Source: Candidatus Iainarchaeum sp.
GTDB taxonomy: Archaea; Iainarchaeota; Iainarchaeia; Iainarchaeales; JAAZKV01
Length of the DNA stretch: 8,903 nt
Direction: 5' to 3'
NCBI GenBank assembly: GCA_028702895.1
Contig: JAQVNZ010000029.1
Location: 1 to 8,903, forward strand
The notes under the pieces were generated by a model that did not search any database, had not been told where the DNA came from, and saw only the letters and a program-made list of their open reading frames with translations. Positions within the stretch are counted from its first letter, which is position 1. Every line of letters begins with the position of its first letter. The translations under genes were made by a program, and so were the position numbers. Of this stretch, positions 1-6,109 are shown piece after piece.

Positions 1-205
1 TAATTCCGGATAATATTGTTATTGGTATTAATTGAGTAAGAAAGTCTATTTGTTTTTCATGTTGACATTCTCCGTCAATAATACAAACATCTGGGTTGGT
101 TTGAGAAATTATTGTAGGGATATAAAAAATCATTGCAATAATGCATAACAAAATGATTAATCCTGCAATTGTTTTTTTATTAGAGAAATTAATGCTTAAG
201 CTCAT
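1..205 (-). CDS. Partial membrane protein with Cys/His-rich loop, divergent from the metal operon (N-terminal 68 residues)
   Basis: The reading frame opens with ATG at 205 and runs off the left edge without a stop, so only the N-terminal 68 residues are visible. A short basic start (Asn9-Lys10-Lys11) leads into one hydrophobic helix (about residues 12-33). A polar loop follows with the motif C41-x5-C47-x-H49-E50, and then a second hydrophobic stretch begins near residue 59 at the cut end. The loop would lie outside the membrane if the N terminus is cytosolic, and its two Cys and one His could hold a metal ion. Its divergent position, sharing about 100 bases of upstream DNA with a heavy-metal operon, makes a membrane-bound metal sensor or regulator plausible, but no DNA-binding domain lies within the visible part. 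A TATA-like box 24-32 bases upstream suggests a leaderless mRNA. The family is not recognised with certainty. Confidence 0.75.
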   Translation of the reverse strand, partial: MSLSINFSNKKTIAGLIILLCIIAMIFYIPTIISQTNPDVCIIDGECQHEKQIDFLTQLIPITILSGI

Positions 206-228
206 TTAAAAATAAAAGTACGATGCAT

Positions 229-237
229 TTTTTAATA
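229..237 (-). promoter_or_regulatory. Candidate TATA box for the divergent membrane gene
   Basis: Read on the minus strand this is TATTAAAAA, 24-32 bases before the ATG at 205. That is the usual distance from an archaeal TATA box to the transcription start, so the transcript would begin at or next to the start codon. Immediately beside it, at 223-228, is the self-complementary word ATGCAT, which recurs in part in the palindrome at 286-298. The call is positional only. Confidence 0.4.
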
Positions 238-247
238 GAAATGGTGT

Positions 248-298
248 GTTTCATGGTTTCACTAAATCATATTAATGGTTTCAGTTGCATTTGATGCA
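248..298 (+). promoter_or_regulatory. Candidate operator/promoter region of the metal operon: GTTTCA repeats and TGCAT-N3-ATGCA palindrome
   Basis: GTTTCA occurs three times, at 248-253, 256-261 and 278-283. The last two sit in the 9-base repeat ATGGTTTCA (253-261 and 275-283), 22 bases or two helical turns apart. A perfect inverted repeat, TGCAT-TTG-ATGCA, spans 286-298. A TATA-like ATATTAA at 269-275 would place the transcription start near 295-300, so the palindrome would overlap it and end ten bases before the ATG at 308. This is the geometry of a repressor site. The metal link is inferred from the downstream genes; no regulator family is assigned. Confidence 0.35.
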
Positions 299-307
299 GT
301 GAGTTTT

Positions 308-1294
308 ATGGAAATAAGATTAAATGTGAAAAGCATGACTTGCAGAAGTTGTGAAAAAAAAATAAAAACGAGCTTAGAAGAAATTAAAGGGGTAAAGAAA
401 GTAACTGCATCTTTTGTAAAACAAGAAGTCTTAATTAATTTTGATTCAAAAAAAACAAGTGAAAAAGAATTAATTTTAATAATGAAAAAAGCAGGATATC
501 CTTTAAATGGAAAAAAAAGTTCAAGTTTAAAACAAGGTTTAGTATATGGATTAGTTCCGCATATTGGATGTATTGGTTTTATTATAGCTTCAATATTGGG
601 AGTTACAATAGCAGTTGAATTTTTCAAACCACTTTTAATGAATCCTTGGTTTTTTCACATATTGATTTTAATATCGTTTGCTTTTGCAACTATTTCTTCA
701 ATAATTTATTTGAAAAAAAATGGGGTTCTTTCATGGAGTGGAATAAGTCGTAAGAAAAAATACTTAGCAACAATGTATGGGGCAACAATAGGGATAAATT
801 TGATATTATTCTTGTTCATTTTCCCAATGCTTGCAAATTTAGATACGGGGTCATTTTCAGAAAATTCTTCATCAGTATTACTTGCTGTTGGAAATGATAA
901 ATTAAATACTATTCGTTTACAAGTGGAAATTCCCTGTCCAGGGCATGCTTCACTTATAACAAATGAAATAAAAACTATTAATGGAGTTACTGGAGTTAAA
1001 TTTGAGTTCCCAAATTATTTTGATGTTGCATATACTGATGATTTAAAAAATGAAATATTAGCGTTAGACGTGTTTAATACTTATCCTGTAACATTAATTT
1101 CTGAAGATAAGTTTGTTTCTCTTAAAGAGTCAAATGGTTCTTTTAGTGAAACATCTTCATTAACAAAAGTAACTAAATCTAATATAAGTGAATCCTCTTC
1201 ACAGGGTAGCTGTTCTAGTTGTAGTGGTGGATCAACTTGTAGTAGTTCGCCAAGTGAGCCTATTGGCCCTTCATGTGAGGGTGGTTCTAAATGA
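308..1294 (+). CDS. HMA-domain heavy-metal membrane protein: HMA, MerT-like three-helix unit, second HMA-like domain (CPGH), Cys-rich tail
   Basis: Predicted metal-binding and transport or transfer protein of the cytoplasmic membrane, 328 residues. Domains in order: a classic HMA fold (about 1-66) with the variant motif SMTC12-RS-C15; a hydrophobic unit of three helices (about 79-104, 113-135, 157-178) in which helix 1 carries H85-x2-C88 and the helix 1-2 loop ends in NPW, resembling MerT; a second region with HMA-like strand/helix spacing (about 201-265) that has C210-P-G-H213 instead of CxxC; and a Ser/Gly-rich tail with C302, C305, C311 and C323. With a cytosolic N terminus, three helices put the second domain and tail outside the cell. 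The ATG at 308 is preferred because AGTGAG (298-303) precedes it at Shine-Dalgarno distance; an in-frame ATG at 275 would add 11 residues upstream of the HMA fold. The gene overlaps the next by four bases (ATGA). Copper or mercury are the likeliest ligands; the direction of movement is unknown. Confidence 0.85.
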   Translation: MEIRLNVKSMTCRSCEKKIKTSLEEIKGVKKVTASFVKQEVLINFDSKKTSEKELILIMKKAGYPLNGKKSSSLKQGLVYGLVPHIGCIGFIIASILGVTIAVEFFKPLLMNPWFFHILILISFAFATISSIIYLKKNGVLSWSGISRKKKYLATMYGATIGINLILFLFIFPMLANLDTGSFSENSSSVLLAVGNDKLNTIRLQVEIPCPGHASLITNEIKTINGVTGVKFEFPNYFDVAYTDDLKNEILALDVFNTYPVTLISEDKFVSLKESNGSFSETSSLTKVTKSNISESSSQGSCSSCSGGSTCSSSPSEPIGPSCEGGSK

Positions 1295-1779
1295 ATTTAA
1301 TTAAAAATAAAACAAAATTTGGATTATTTTTTTGTTTACTATTACTGGTGTTATTGTTAGGATGCACAACAACAAATACTCCAACTGGTGATTTTGCACA
1401 ATCTTCAAATCAATCCACAATTCAACTTGAAGATTTTGTAAAAATTTCTTTGAATGAAATTAATAATGAAGCACGATTTTATGAATATGAATATCATGGG
1501 ACAAAAATACTGTTTTTTGTGGTAAAAGCTAGTGATGGATCAATAAAAACTGCATTTGATGCGTGTGATGTTTGTTTTTCTGAACATAAAGGATATAGAC
1601 AGGAAGGAAATGATATGGTTTGTAATAATTGTGGGAATAAATATTCAATTGATGGGCTTGGAAAACAAACTAAAGGTGGTGGGGGGTGTTGGCCAGGTTA
1701 TTTGCCAAATAAAGTTATTGGAAATGAAATTGTAATTTCAAAAAAAGATTTAGAAAATGGGGAGAATAGATTTTTATGA
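1291..1779 (+). CDS. DUF2318-type Cys-rich surface lipoprotein
   Basis: A 162-residue lipoprotein. A basic start and a Leu-rich helix (10-23) end in the lipobox LLLG-C25, predicting lipid anchoring and an external mature domain. After a Thr/Ser/Asn linker, the C-terminal domain shows the DUF2318 pattern: KTAFDAC92-DV-C95, KGYRQ, MVC111-NN-C114-G, a Gly run followed by C133-WP, and ILE/VAL-rich strands to the end. The two CxxC pairs and the fifth Cys suggest binding of a metal ion or metal cofactor, though the ligand is not established. Known members tend to lie in metal-uptake gene clusters beside permeases and thioredoxin-like proteins, and here too a thioredoxin-like gene follows directly. 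The start overlaps the upstream stop as ATGA, with a GGTGG ribosome binding site at 1280-1284, so translation is probably coupled. The usual Asn after the last Cys appears as Trp here. Confidence 0.85.
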   Translation: MNLIKNKTKFGLFFCLLLLVLLLGCTTTNTPTGDFAQSSNQSTIQLEDFVKISLNEINNEARFYEYEYHGTKILFFVVKASDGSIKTAFDACDVCFSEHKGYRQEGNDMVCNNCGNKYSIDGLGKQTKGGGGCWPGYLPNKVIGNEIVISKKDLENGENRFL

Positions 1780-2138
1780 ATATAACAAAAAAAGGAATAA
1801 TAATTGGTTTAGTGGTAATAATTGTGTTGGTTTTTGGATTAATGATTCAAGGAACAAGTAATGAAGAAACTAATTCAGGACTTGATGAATTTGCTCAATG
1901 CTTAACAAAAAAAGGTGTTGTAATGTTTGGAACAAGCTGGTGTAGTTATTGTAATAAACAAAAAGAATTATTTGAAACTTCATTTAAGTATGTGGATTTT
2001 GTGGATTGTGACAACGACAAATCTGCTTGTGTAAATAATGGAGTTAAAGGATATCCAACTTGGAAAATAAATGGTGAGAATTATTCTGGGTTACAACAAC
2101 TTAATATAATTGCGCAACTTTCAGGATGTGAAATATAA
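1776..2138 (+). CDS. Membrane-anchored thioredoxin-like protein with CSYC active site (VKOR-associated type)
   Basis: A 120-residue thiol-disulfide protein. One N-terminal helix (8-25) anchors it, leaving a compact thioredoxin-fold domain outside the membrane. The active site is W55-C56-S-Y-C59 on the usual strand (VVMFGTSWC), and the cis-proline loop is G92-Y-P94-T. The pattern of Cys42 before the first strand, Cys78 and Cys85 after the second strand, and Cys118 near the C terminus matches the thioredoxin-like domains found fused to or beside archaeal VKOR proteins; no VKOR is in this window. The usual proline after the first active-site Cys is replaced by Ser, which should alter redox potential. 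The gene starts inside the upstream stop codon (ATGA), with GGGGAG at 1759-1764 as the ribosome binding site. The likely job is to reduce or form disulfides in the Cys-rich lipoprotein and tail domain of its operon partners. Confidence 0.88.
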   Translation: MNITKKGIIIGLVVIIVLVFGLMIQGTSNEETNSGLDEFAQCLTKKGVVMFGTSWCSYCNKQKELFETSFKYVDFVDCDNDKSACVNNGVKGYPTWKINGENYSGLQQLNIIAQLSGCEI

Positions 2139-2157
2139 TTAATGTTTTTAAATGTTA

Positions 2158-2177
2158 AAAACAAGGGTTTTTGTTTT
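2158..2177 (+). terminator. Candidate hairpin/T-rich terminator after the three-gene metal operon
   Basis: AAAACAA (2158-2164) and TTGTTTT (2171-2177) form a perfect 7-base stem around a GGGTTT loop, 20 bases after the thioredoxin stop codon, and the right arm is itself U-rich. Because it sits just upstream of the copA TATA box, it could instead act as an operator. The stem is AT-rich and weak. Confidence 0.35.
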
Positions 2178-2183
2178 GGCATG

Positions 2184-2193
2184 TATAAAAATA
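2184..2193 (+). promoter_or_regulatory. TATA box of copA
   Basis: TATAAAAATA is the best TATA-box match in the window. It lies about 20-29 bases before the ATG at 2213, so transcription should start at or within a few bases of that codon. This supports a leaderless copA transcript made separately from the upstream operon, and argues against the in-frame GTG at 2207 as the start. Confidence 0.6.
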
Positions 2194-2212
2194 AATATGG
2201 TGGCGTGTGGTA

Positions 2213-4375
2213 ATGTTAAAAAAAGAGTTAATGGTTAATGGAATGCATTGTGCTTCGTGTGCTGCTAATATTTCTAATAAAGTAAATAAAATGAATGGAA
2301 TAAAAACAATCAATGTAAATTATGCTCTTAAAAAAGCATTTGTTGAATTTGATGATAAAAAGATTTCATTAGATGAAATCCTAAAACAAATAAATAAATT
2401 AGGGTATGTTGCGTCTAAAGAAATTAATTTTGAAAAAGAAGAAAAATTTCAAGAAAAAGAAATAAAATCCTTAAAAAAAACTTTAATTTTTAGTGCAATA
2501 TTAACTGTTCCAATTTTCATTTTAAGCATGTTTTTTATGGGCGTAAATATTCCATTTAAATTAGAAATTTTATTTTTATTAAGTACCCCCGTGCAATTTA
2601 TTGGCGGATATCAATTCTATAAAGGCGCATTTAATTCATTAAAAGCAAAAACCACATCCATGGACACATTAATAGCTATTGGGACTAGTGCTGCATATTT
2701 TTACAGTGTGGCTGCATTATTTGGTTTAGTTAATGAACAATATTTTGAAGCAGCAGCAATGTTAATTACATTAGTATTATTTGGAAAATATTTAGAAGCA
2801 ATAGCAAAAGGTAGGGCAGGTTCAGCTATAAGAAAATTAATGAATTTATCTCCAAAAAAAGCACTTGTACAAAGAAATGGAAAAGAAATAATTATTGATA
2901 TATCCCAAATTATTTTAGGGGATATAATTATAGTGAAACCTGGTGAAAAAATTCCAACAGATGGAATAGTTTCGTTTGGAGTTACAAGTATTGATGAATC
3001 AATGCTAACTGGAGAAAGTCTTCCAGTTGAGAAAAAAATTAAGGATAAAGTATTTGGTGGAACAATAAATCAATATGGATTAATTGAATTTAAAGCAAAC
3101 AAAATAGGAAAAGATACAATGTTATCTCAAATAATAAAACTTGTTGAAGAAGCACAAGGCTCAAAAGCTAATGTGCAAAGATTTGCGGATAAAGTGAGTG
3201 CAATTTTTGTTCCTTTAATTATAATTATTGCAATAATTACTTTTTTAAGTTGGTTATTATTGTTTAACATGGGTTTTTCTTTTGCATTAATTACAAGTGT
3301 TTCTGTTTTAGTTATTGCTTGCCCTTGTGCACTAGGATTAGCTACACCAACCGCAATTATGGTTGGGACCGGAAAAGGGGCCGAAAATGGATTATTAATA
3401 AAAAATGCTGAAGCTCTTGAACAAAGTCATAAAATTAATACAGTGGTATTTGATAAAACTGGAACATTAACACAAGGAAAACCAAAAATAACAGATATTA
3501 TTCCAATCGGTGTAAGTGAAAAAAAATTATTATTTATTGCGGGGTCTTTAGAAAAAAATTCTGAACATCCTTTAGCTAAAGCGATAATTGATTATTCAAA
3601 AGAAAAAGGAATTAAATTCGGGAAAGTTTTAAATTTTAAGGCAATTTCTGGAAAAGGAATTGTTGGAAAAATAAATGGAAAAGATTGTTATGTTGGTAAA
3701 CCGAATAAGTTAAGTAAAAATGAACAAAAACAAATGGATGATTTACAAAATCAAGGAAAAACTGTTGTTGGAGTTTATTTAAATAAAAAATTAATTGGAT
3801 TTATTGCAATTGCAGATACCCTAAAAGAAAATAGTGCCAAAGCAATTAAAAAATTAGAAAATTTAGGGATTGAAGTTTGGATGATTACTGGAGATAATAA
3901 ACAAACTGCTCAAGCAATAGCTAATCAATTAAATATTAAACATTTTTTTGCTGAAGTTCTTCCACACGATAAATTAGAGCATGTAAAAAAATTGCAAAGT
4001 ATGGGAAAAAAAGTTTTAATGGTTGGAGATGGAATTAATGATGCTCCAGCTTTAGCACAAGCAGATATAGGTGTTGCAATGTCAACTGGTACTGATGTTG
4101 CTATGGAATCAGGATCAATAGTTTTAATGAAAAGCGATCCTCTTGATGTGTTTAGGGTAATAATTTTAGGCAGAAAAACAATGCAAAAAATAAAACAAAA
4201 TTTCTTTTGGGCATTAGCGTATAATGTTTTAGGAATTCCTCTTGCAGCAGGAGTATTATATTTCTCTTTTGGAATATTACTATCTCCAATGGTTGCTGGT
4301 GGAGCGATGGCATTAAGTTCAGTTAGTGTTGTTAGTAATTCTTTACTTTTGAAAAGGATAAAATTAATGGATTAA
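2213..4375 (+). CDS. copA: Copper-transporting P1B-1 ATPase
   Basis: ATP-driven Cu(I) pump of the cytoplasmic membrane, 720 residues from ATG 2213. A single N-terminal HMA domain carries GMHC13-AS-C16. Next come the usual two pairs of helices, with the actuator loop holding TGES (T266-S269), and the ion-channel helix with C370-P-C372. The phosphorylated D414 lies in DKTGTLT, the P1B-specific H452-P453 is in the nucleotide domain, and the hinge is G605-D-G-I-N-D. In the last helices Y670-N671 and M699-x2-S702-S703 match the Cu(I) selectivity residues of the P1B-1 class. Length and domain order are normal for the family and all catalytic residues are present, so it should be functional. Family members mostly export copper from the cytosol. 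An in-frame GTG at 2207 would add two residues. The protein shares the HMA fold with the product of 308-1294, with which it may exchange metal. Confidence 0.97.
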   Translation: MLKKELMVNGMHCASCAANISNKVNKMNGIKTINVNYALKKAFVEFDDKKISLDEILKQINKLGYVASKEINFEKEEKFQEKEIKSLKKTLIFSAILTVPIFILSMFFMGVNIPFKLEILFLLSTPVQFIGGYQFYKGAFNSLKAKTTSMDTLIAIGTSAAYFYSVAALFGLVNEQYFEAAAMLITLVLFGKYLEAIAKGRAGSAIRKLMNLSPKKALVQRNGKEIIIDISQIILGDIIIVKPGEKIPTDGIVSFGVTSIDESMLTGESLPVEKKIKDKVFGGTINQYGLIEFKANKIGKDTMLSQIIKLVEEAQGSKANVQRFADKVSAIFVPLIIIIAIITFLSWLLLFNMGFSFALITSVSVLVIACPCALGLATPTAIMVGTGKGAENGLLIKNAEALEQSHKINTVVFDKTGTLTQGKPKITDIIPIGVSEKKLLFIAGSLEKNSEHPLAKAIIDYSKEKGIKFGKVLNFKAISGKGIVGKINGKDCYVGKPNKLSKNEQKQMDDLQNQGKTVVGVYLNKKLIGFIAIADTLKENSAKAIKKLENLGIEVWMITGDNKQTAQAIANQLNIKHFFAEVLPHDKLEHVKKLQSMGKKVLMVGDGINDAPALAQADIGVAMSTGTDVAMESGSIVLMKSDPLDVFRVIILGRKTMQKIKQNFFWALAYNVLGIPLAAGVLYFSFGILLSPMVAGGAMALSSVSVVSNSLLLKRIKLMD

Positions 4376-4666
4376 TCAGTCTTTGGTATTTTGGCAGGGG
4401 TATTAAGTTTTTGAGCCTATATGTTCCTTGTTTTTTTATATATCTTGAATAAATTAAACTCTAATGTAGTATTTAGTTCTAGATTATTGTAATTTTTTTA
4501 AATTTTTAAATTGTAGCCAATTATTTTATCTTTATAATAATTAACAATTCTTATTATCCCACATATTTTTAACCAATAAAATTAAGAAAATAGAAGACTA
4601 TGTTGGTTTTGAAAGAGCAGATTACATAAAATAAGTTAGTCTAATTAGAGAATTCTACAAGAGTCA
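4376..4666. other. 291-base intergenic region after copA: T-run and possible coding remnant
   Basis: No intact gene is visible. T7 at 4431-4437, preceded by TTCCTTG and followed by TATATAT, is a candidate U-rich terminator for copA without a clear stem. Further T- and A-runs follow to about 4520. From 4545 a plus-strand frame reads 29 codons, meets a TAA at 4632-4634, then continues open into the 3' end of the minus-strand gene; its balanced amino-acid content hints at decayed coding sequence, but it is too short to be sure. No tRNA-like or other structured RNA is apparent. Confidence 0.4.
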
Positions 4667-4960
4667 TTATTTTAAACCATTAATTAGTTTATGTATGTCT
4701 TGTATTTTTTGAATAGTTTCTTTTTGAGCATATTCTAATTTTTCAAGTCGTTGTATATTTGCTTTTTTAATTTGTTGTCTTTTAATAAGATTTTTTAATT
4801 TTATTTGATTTTCTTTTAATAATTCTAATTCAGCAGTGTATAAATGAGTTAATTTTTCTTTTTGATTACCTTTACCATTTAAAGTAGTTCTTCTTGTTTT
4901 TACAATTCCCTTAAGAACAGCTCTTCGGTTAGGATAACTTGGAGTTTTTCTAATTGGCAT
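4667..4960 (-). CDS. Small basic helical (coiled-coil-like) protein of unknown function
   Basis: 97 residues, not assigned to a family. The N-terminal third is proline- and arginine-rich (PIRK, YPNRR, KTRR) and probably unstructured, which would suit nucleic-acid or ribosome contact. From about residue 33 onward the sequence looks like one or two long helices with Leu/Ile recurring every three to four residues and abundant Lys, Glu and Gln, as in a short coiled coil or helical hairpin. There are no cysteines, membrane segments or signal peptide, so a cytosolic protein is expected. The start is supported by AATAAAAA on the minus strand at 4983-4990, about 25 bases upstream, implying a leaderless mRNA. 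The gene stands alone, convergent with copA and divergent from the flavoprotein gene, so the neighbours give no functional hint. The defined N-terminal motif and long helix make a real protein likelier than chance. Confidence 0.7.
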   Translation of the reverse strand: MPIRKTPSYPNRRAVLKGIVKTRRTTLNGKGNQKEKLTHLYTAELELLKENQIKLKNLIKRQQIKKANIQRLEKLEYAQKETIQKIQDIHKLINGLK

Positions 4961-4982
4961 AATATGCGTGTTAATTTTGTTC

Positions 4983-4990
4983 TTTTTATT
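4983..4990 (-). promoter_or_regulatory. Candidate TATA box of the small coiled-coil gene
   Basis: AATAAAAA on the minus strand, 23-30 bases before the ATG at 4960, is at the expected spacing for a leaderless archaeal transcript. Just upstream, 5009-5023 holds the small inverted repeat AACAAT-CTA-ATTGTT, which might be a regulatory site. Confidence 0.35.
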
Positions 4991-5157
4991 CTTTTCCTTA
5001 ATTAATACAACAATCTAATTGTTCCTAATTCTTTAAAATATGAATTTTTTTTATTTTATTAATATTTTATTTATAATATAAAATAATTAATTTAATTTTA
5101 AAATTATATTAACCCTTTTGCTCTGTTGCCAAAATTGATGCTTCTAATTGATTAATC

Positions 5158-5173
5158 GAAACAAGCTCGTTTC
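5158..5173 (+). promoter_or_regulatory. 16-base near-palindrome upstream of the flavoprotein gene
   Basis: GAAACAAGCTCGTTTC is self-complementary except for one base pair (A5163 against C5168). It ends 51 bases before the ATG at 5225, immediately upstream of TATA-like sequence (TATTAAAT at 5183-5190, ATTAAAAG at 5193-5200). The word CTCGTTT occurs in its right arm (5166-5172) and again at 5207-5213, 41 bases or about four helical turns later. This placement suits a dimeric regulator acting on the flavoprotein gene; the regulator is unknown. Confidence 0.4.
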
Positions 5174-5224
5174 AATAAGAAGTATTAAATAGATTAAAAG
5201 TAATTACTCGTTTAAGGTTTAAAT

Positions 5225-6109
5225 ATGAAAGAATATTTGTATAATCATTTAAAAAAACCAATTAAAATAGTTGGGATAAGTTCTTCTAAAAGAAGAGATA
5301 ATGAGTGCGCACGTGAAGATCCAATTAGTACGGAATTATTAAAATTGTGTTTAAACGAAGCAAAAAAACAAGGTGCGAAAATAGAAATAATAGAATTATC
5401 TGATTTGAAAATTGGAGCTTGTAAAGAATGTTATTCAACTTGCCCTGCTCAATGTAGATTTAGTGAAACTAATTATACTTGTGATTGTTTTACTAGAACA
5501 AGCGATGTTTTATTTAATAAAAAAGGCGAAGATTTTACAATTGAAAAAGCCTATGATGTTATGACAAAAAAAGAATTCTTTGATGCATATAATTCTAAAT
5601 GGGATTTTAGTCCAAGAGACGATATGAGAATCGTTTACAAAAAATTATTAGAGGCTGATGGGATAATCTTTGCAACATATTCGAGTTTTTATTCAAGACC
5701 AGCACTATTACAAAACATGCTTTCAAGATTATGTGCTCTTGATGGTGGAGTTGAAGAACTTTGGGGTGATGGAAAAAATTTGCAAGCGTCCTACAATTAC
5801 ACAAAAGAAAAAGGAGTTTACAAACAAAGATTGTATGGAAAACATTTTGGAATAATTAATGTAAGCAAAGAAGGAGATTCAGTAAGCCCAAATTTGCTAA
5901 AAGCATGTACTATGATGGGAATGAAAAATGTTCCACTTGGAATTGGATATGGGTTATCATGGTATGATGATGAAACTCACAAAACTGATAAAAATAAAAT
6001 ACTTACAAGTCAATACACATTAAGACTCACAAAAGATCTTGGAAAAAATATTGTAAAAGAAATAAAAACATCTTCAAGAAAATATGGGAAAGAAGTTGAT
6101 TTAGTTTAA
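5225..6109 (+). CDS. Flavodoxin-fold NADPH-dependent FMN reductase with Cys cluster (iron-sulfur flavoprotein-like)
   Basis: A 294-residue soluble flavoprotein of the NADPH-dependent FMN reductase family, expected to use FMN for electron transfer in the cytosol. The first strand and FMN-phosphate loop are IVGISSSKR (15-23). The strand LKIGAC leads into a cluster C66-x2-C69-x3-C73-x3-C77-x8-C86-x-C88, and the third strand plus loop is EADGIIFATYSSFYSRPALLQNMLSRL (about 143-169), the flavin-binding and dimer region. The close Cys spacing resembles the [4Fe-4S] site of archaeal iron-sulfur flavoprotein but is not identical; similar bacterial flavodoxin-family proteins also have such a loop, and there it may only be structural. 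About 55 residues are inserted between the cluster and the third strand. AAGGT at 5214-5218 is a modest ribosome binding site. The gene is monocistronic. Its natural substrate cannot be read from sequence. Confidence 0.88.
   Translation: MKEYLYNHLKKPIKIVGISSSKRRDNECAREDPISTELLKLCLNEAKKQGAKIEIIELSDLKIGACKECYSTCPAQCRFSETNYTCDCFTRTSDVLFNKKGEDFTIEKAYDVMTKKEFFDAYNSKWDFSPRDDMRIVYKKLLEADGIIFATYSSFYSRPALLQNMLSRLCALDGGVEELWGDGKNLQASYNYTKEKGVYKQRLYGKHFGIINVSKEGDSVSPNLLKACTMMGMKNVPLGIGYGLSWYDDETHKTDKNKILTSQYTLRLTKDLGKNIVKEIKTSSRKYGKEVDLV

Noticed and set aside
275..307. Upstream in-frame ATG that would extend the HMA/MerT-like protein by 11 residues
   Set aside because: No ribosome binding site precedes it, the extra residues lie outside the HMA fold, and the ATG at 308 has AGTGAG at proper spacing. 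It cannot be fully excluded.
262..627. Minus-strand open frame of 121 codons
   Set aside because: It lies antisense to the HMA coding region, which has clear domain matches; its translation shows no family features.
5101..5160. Less AT-rich patch (TTTTGCTCTGTTGCC) before the flavoprotein gene, considered as a small RNA or C/D box RNA
   Set aside because: No paired C and D boxes, no convincing stem and no promoter of its own could be identified.
5158..5182. GTTTCAATAAGAAG-like string resembling the end of some archaeal CRISPR repeats
   Set aside because: It occurs once only; there is no regular spacing or second copy, so it is not an array.
5607..5855. Short open frames on both strands inside the flavoprotein gene
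   Set aside because: They are shadows of a well-supported gene in other frames and lack their own start signals.
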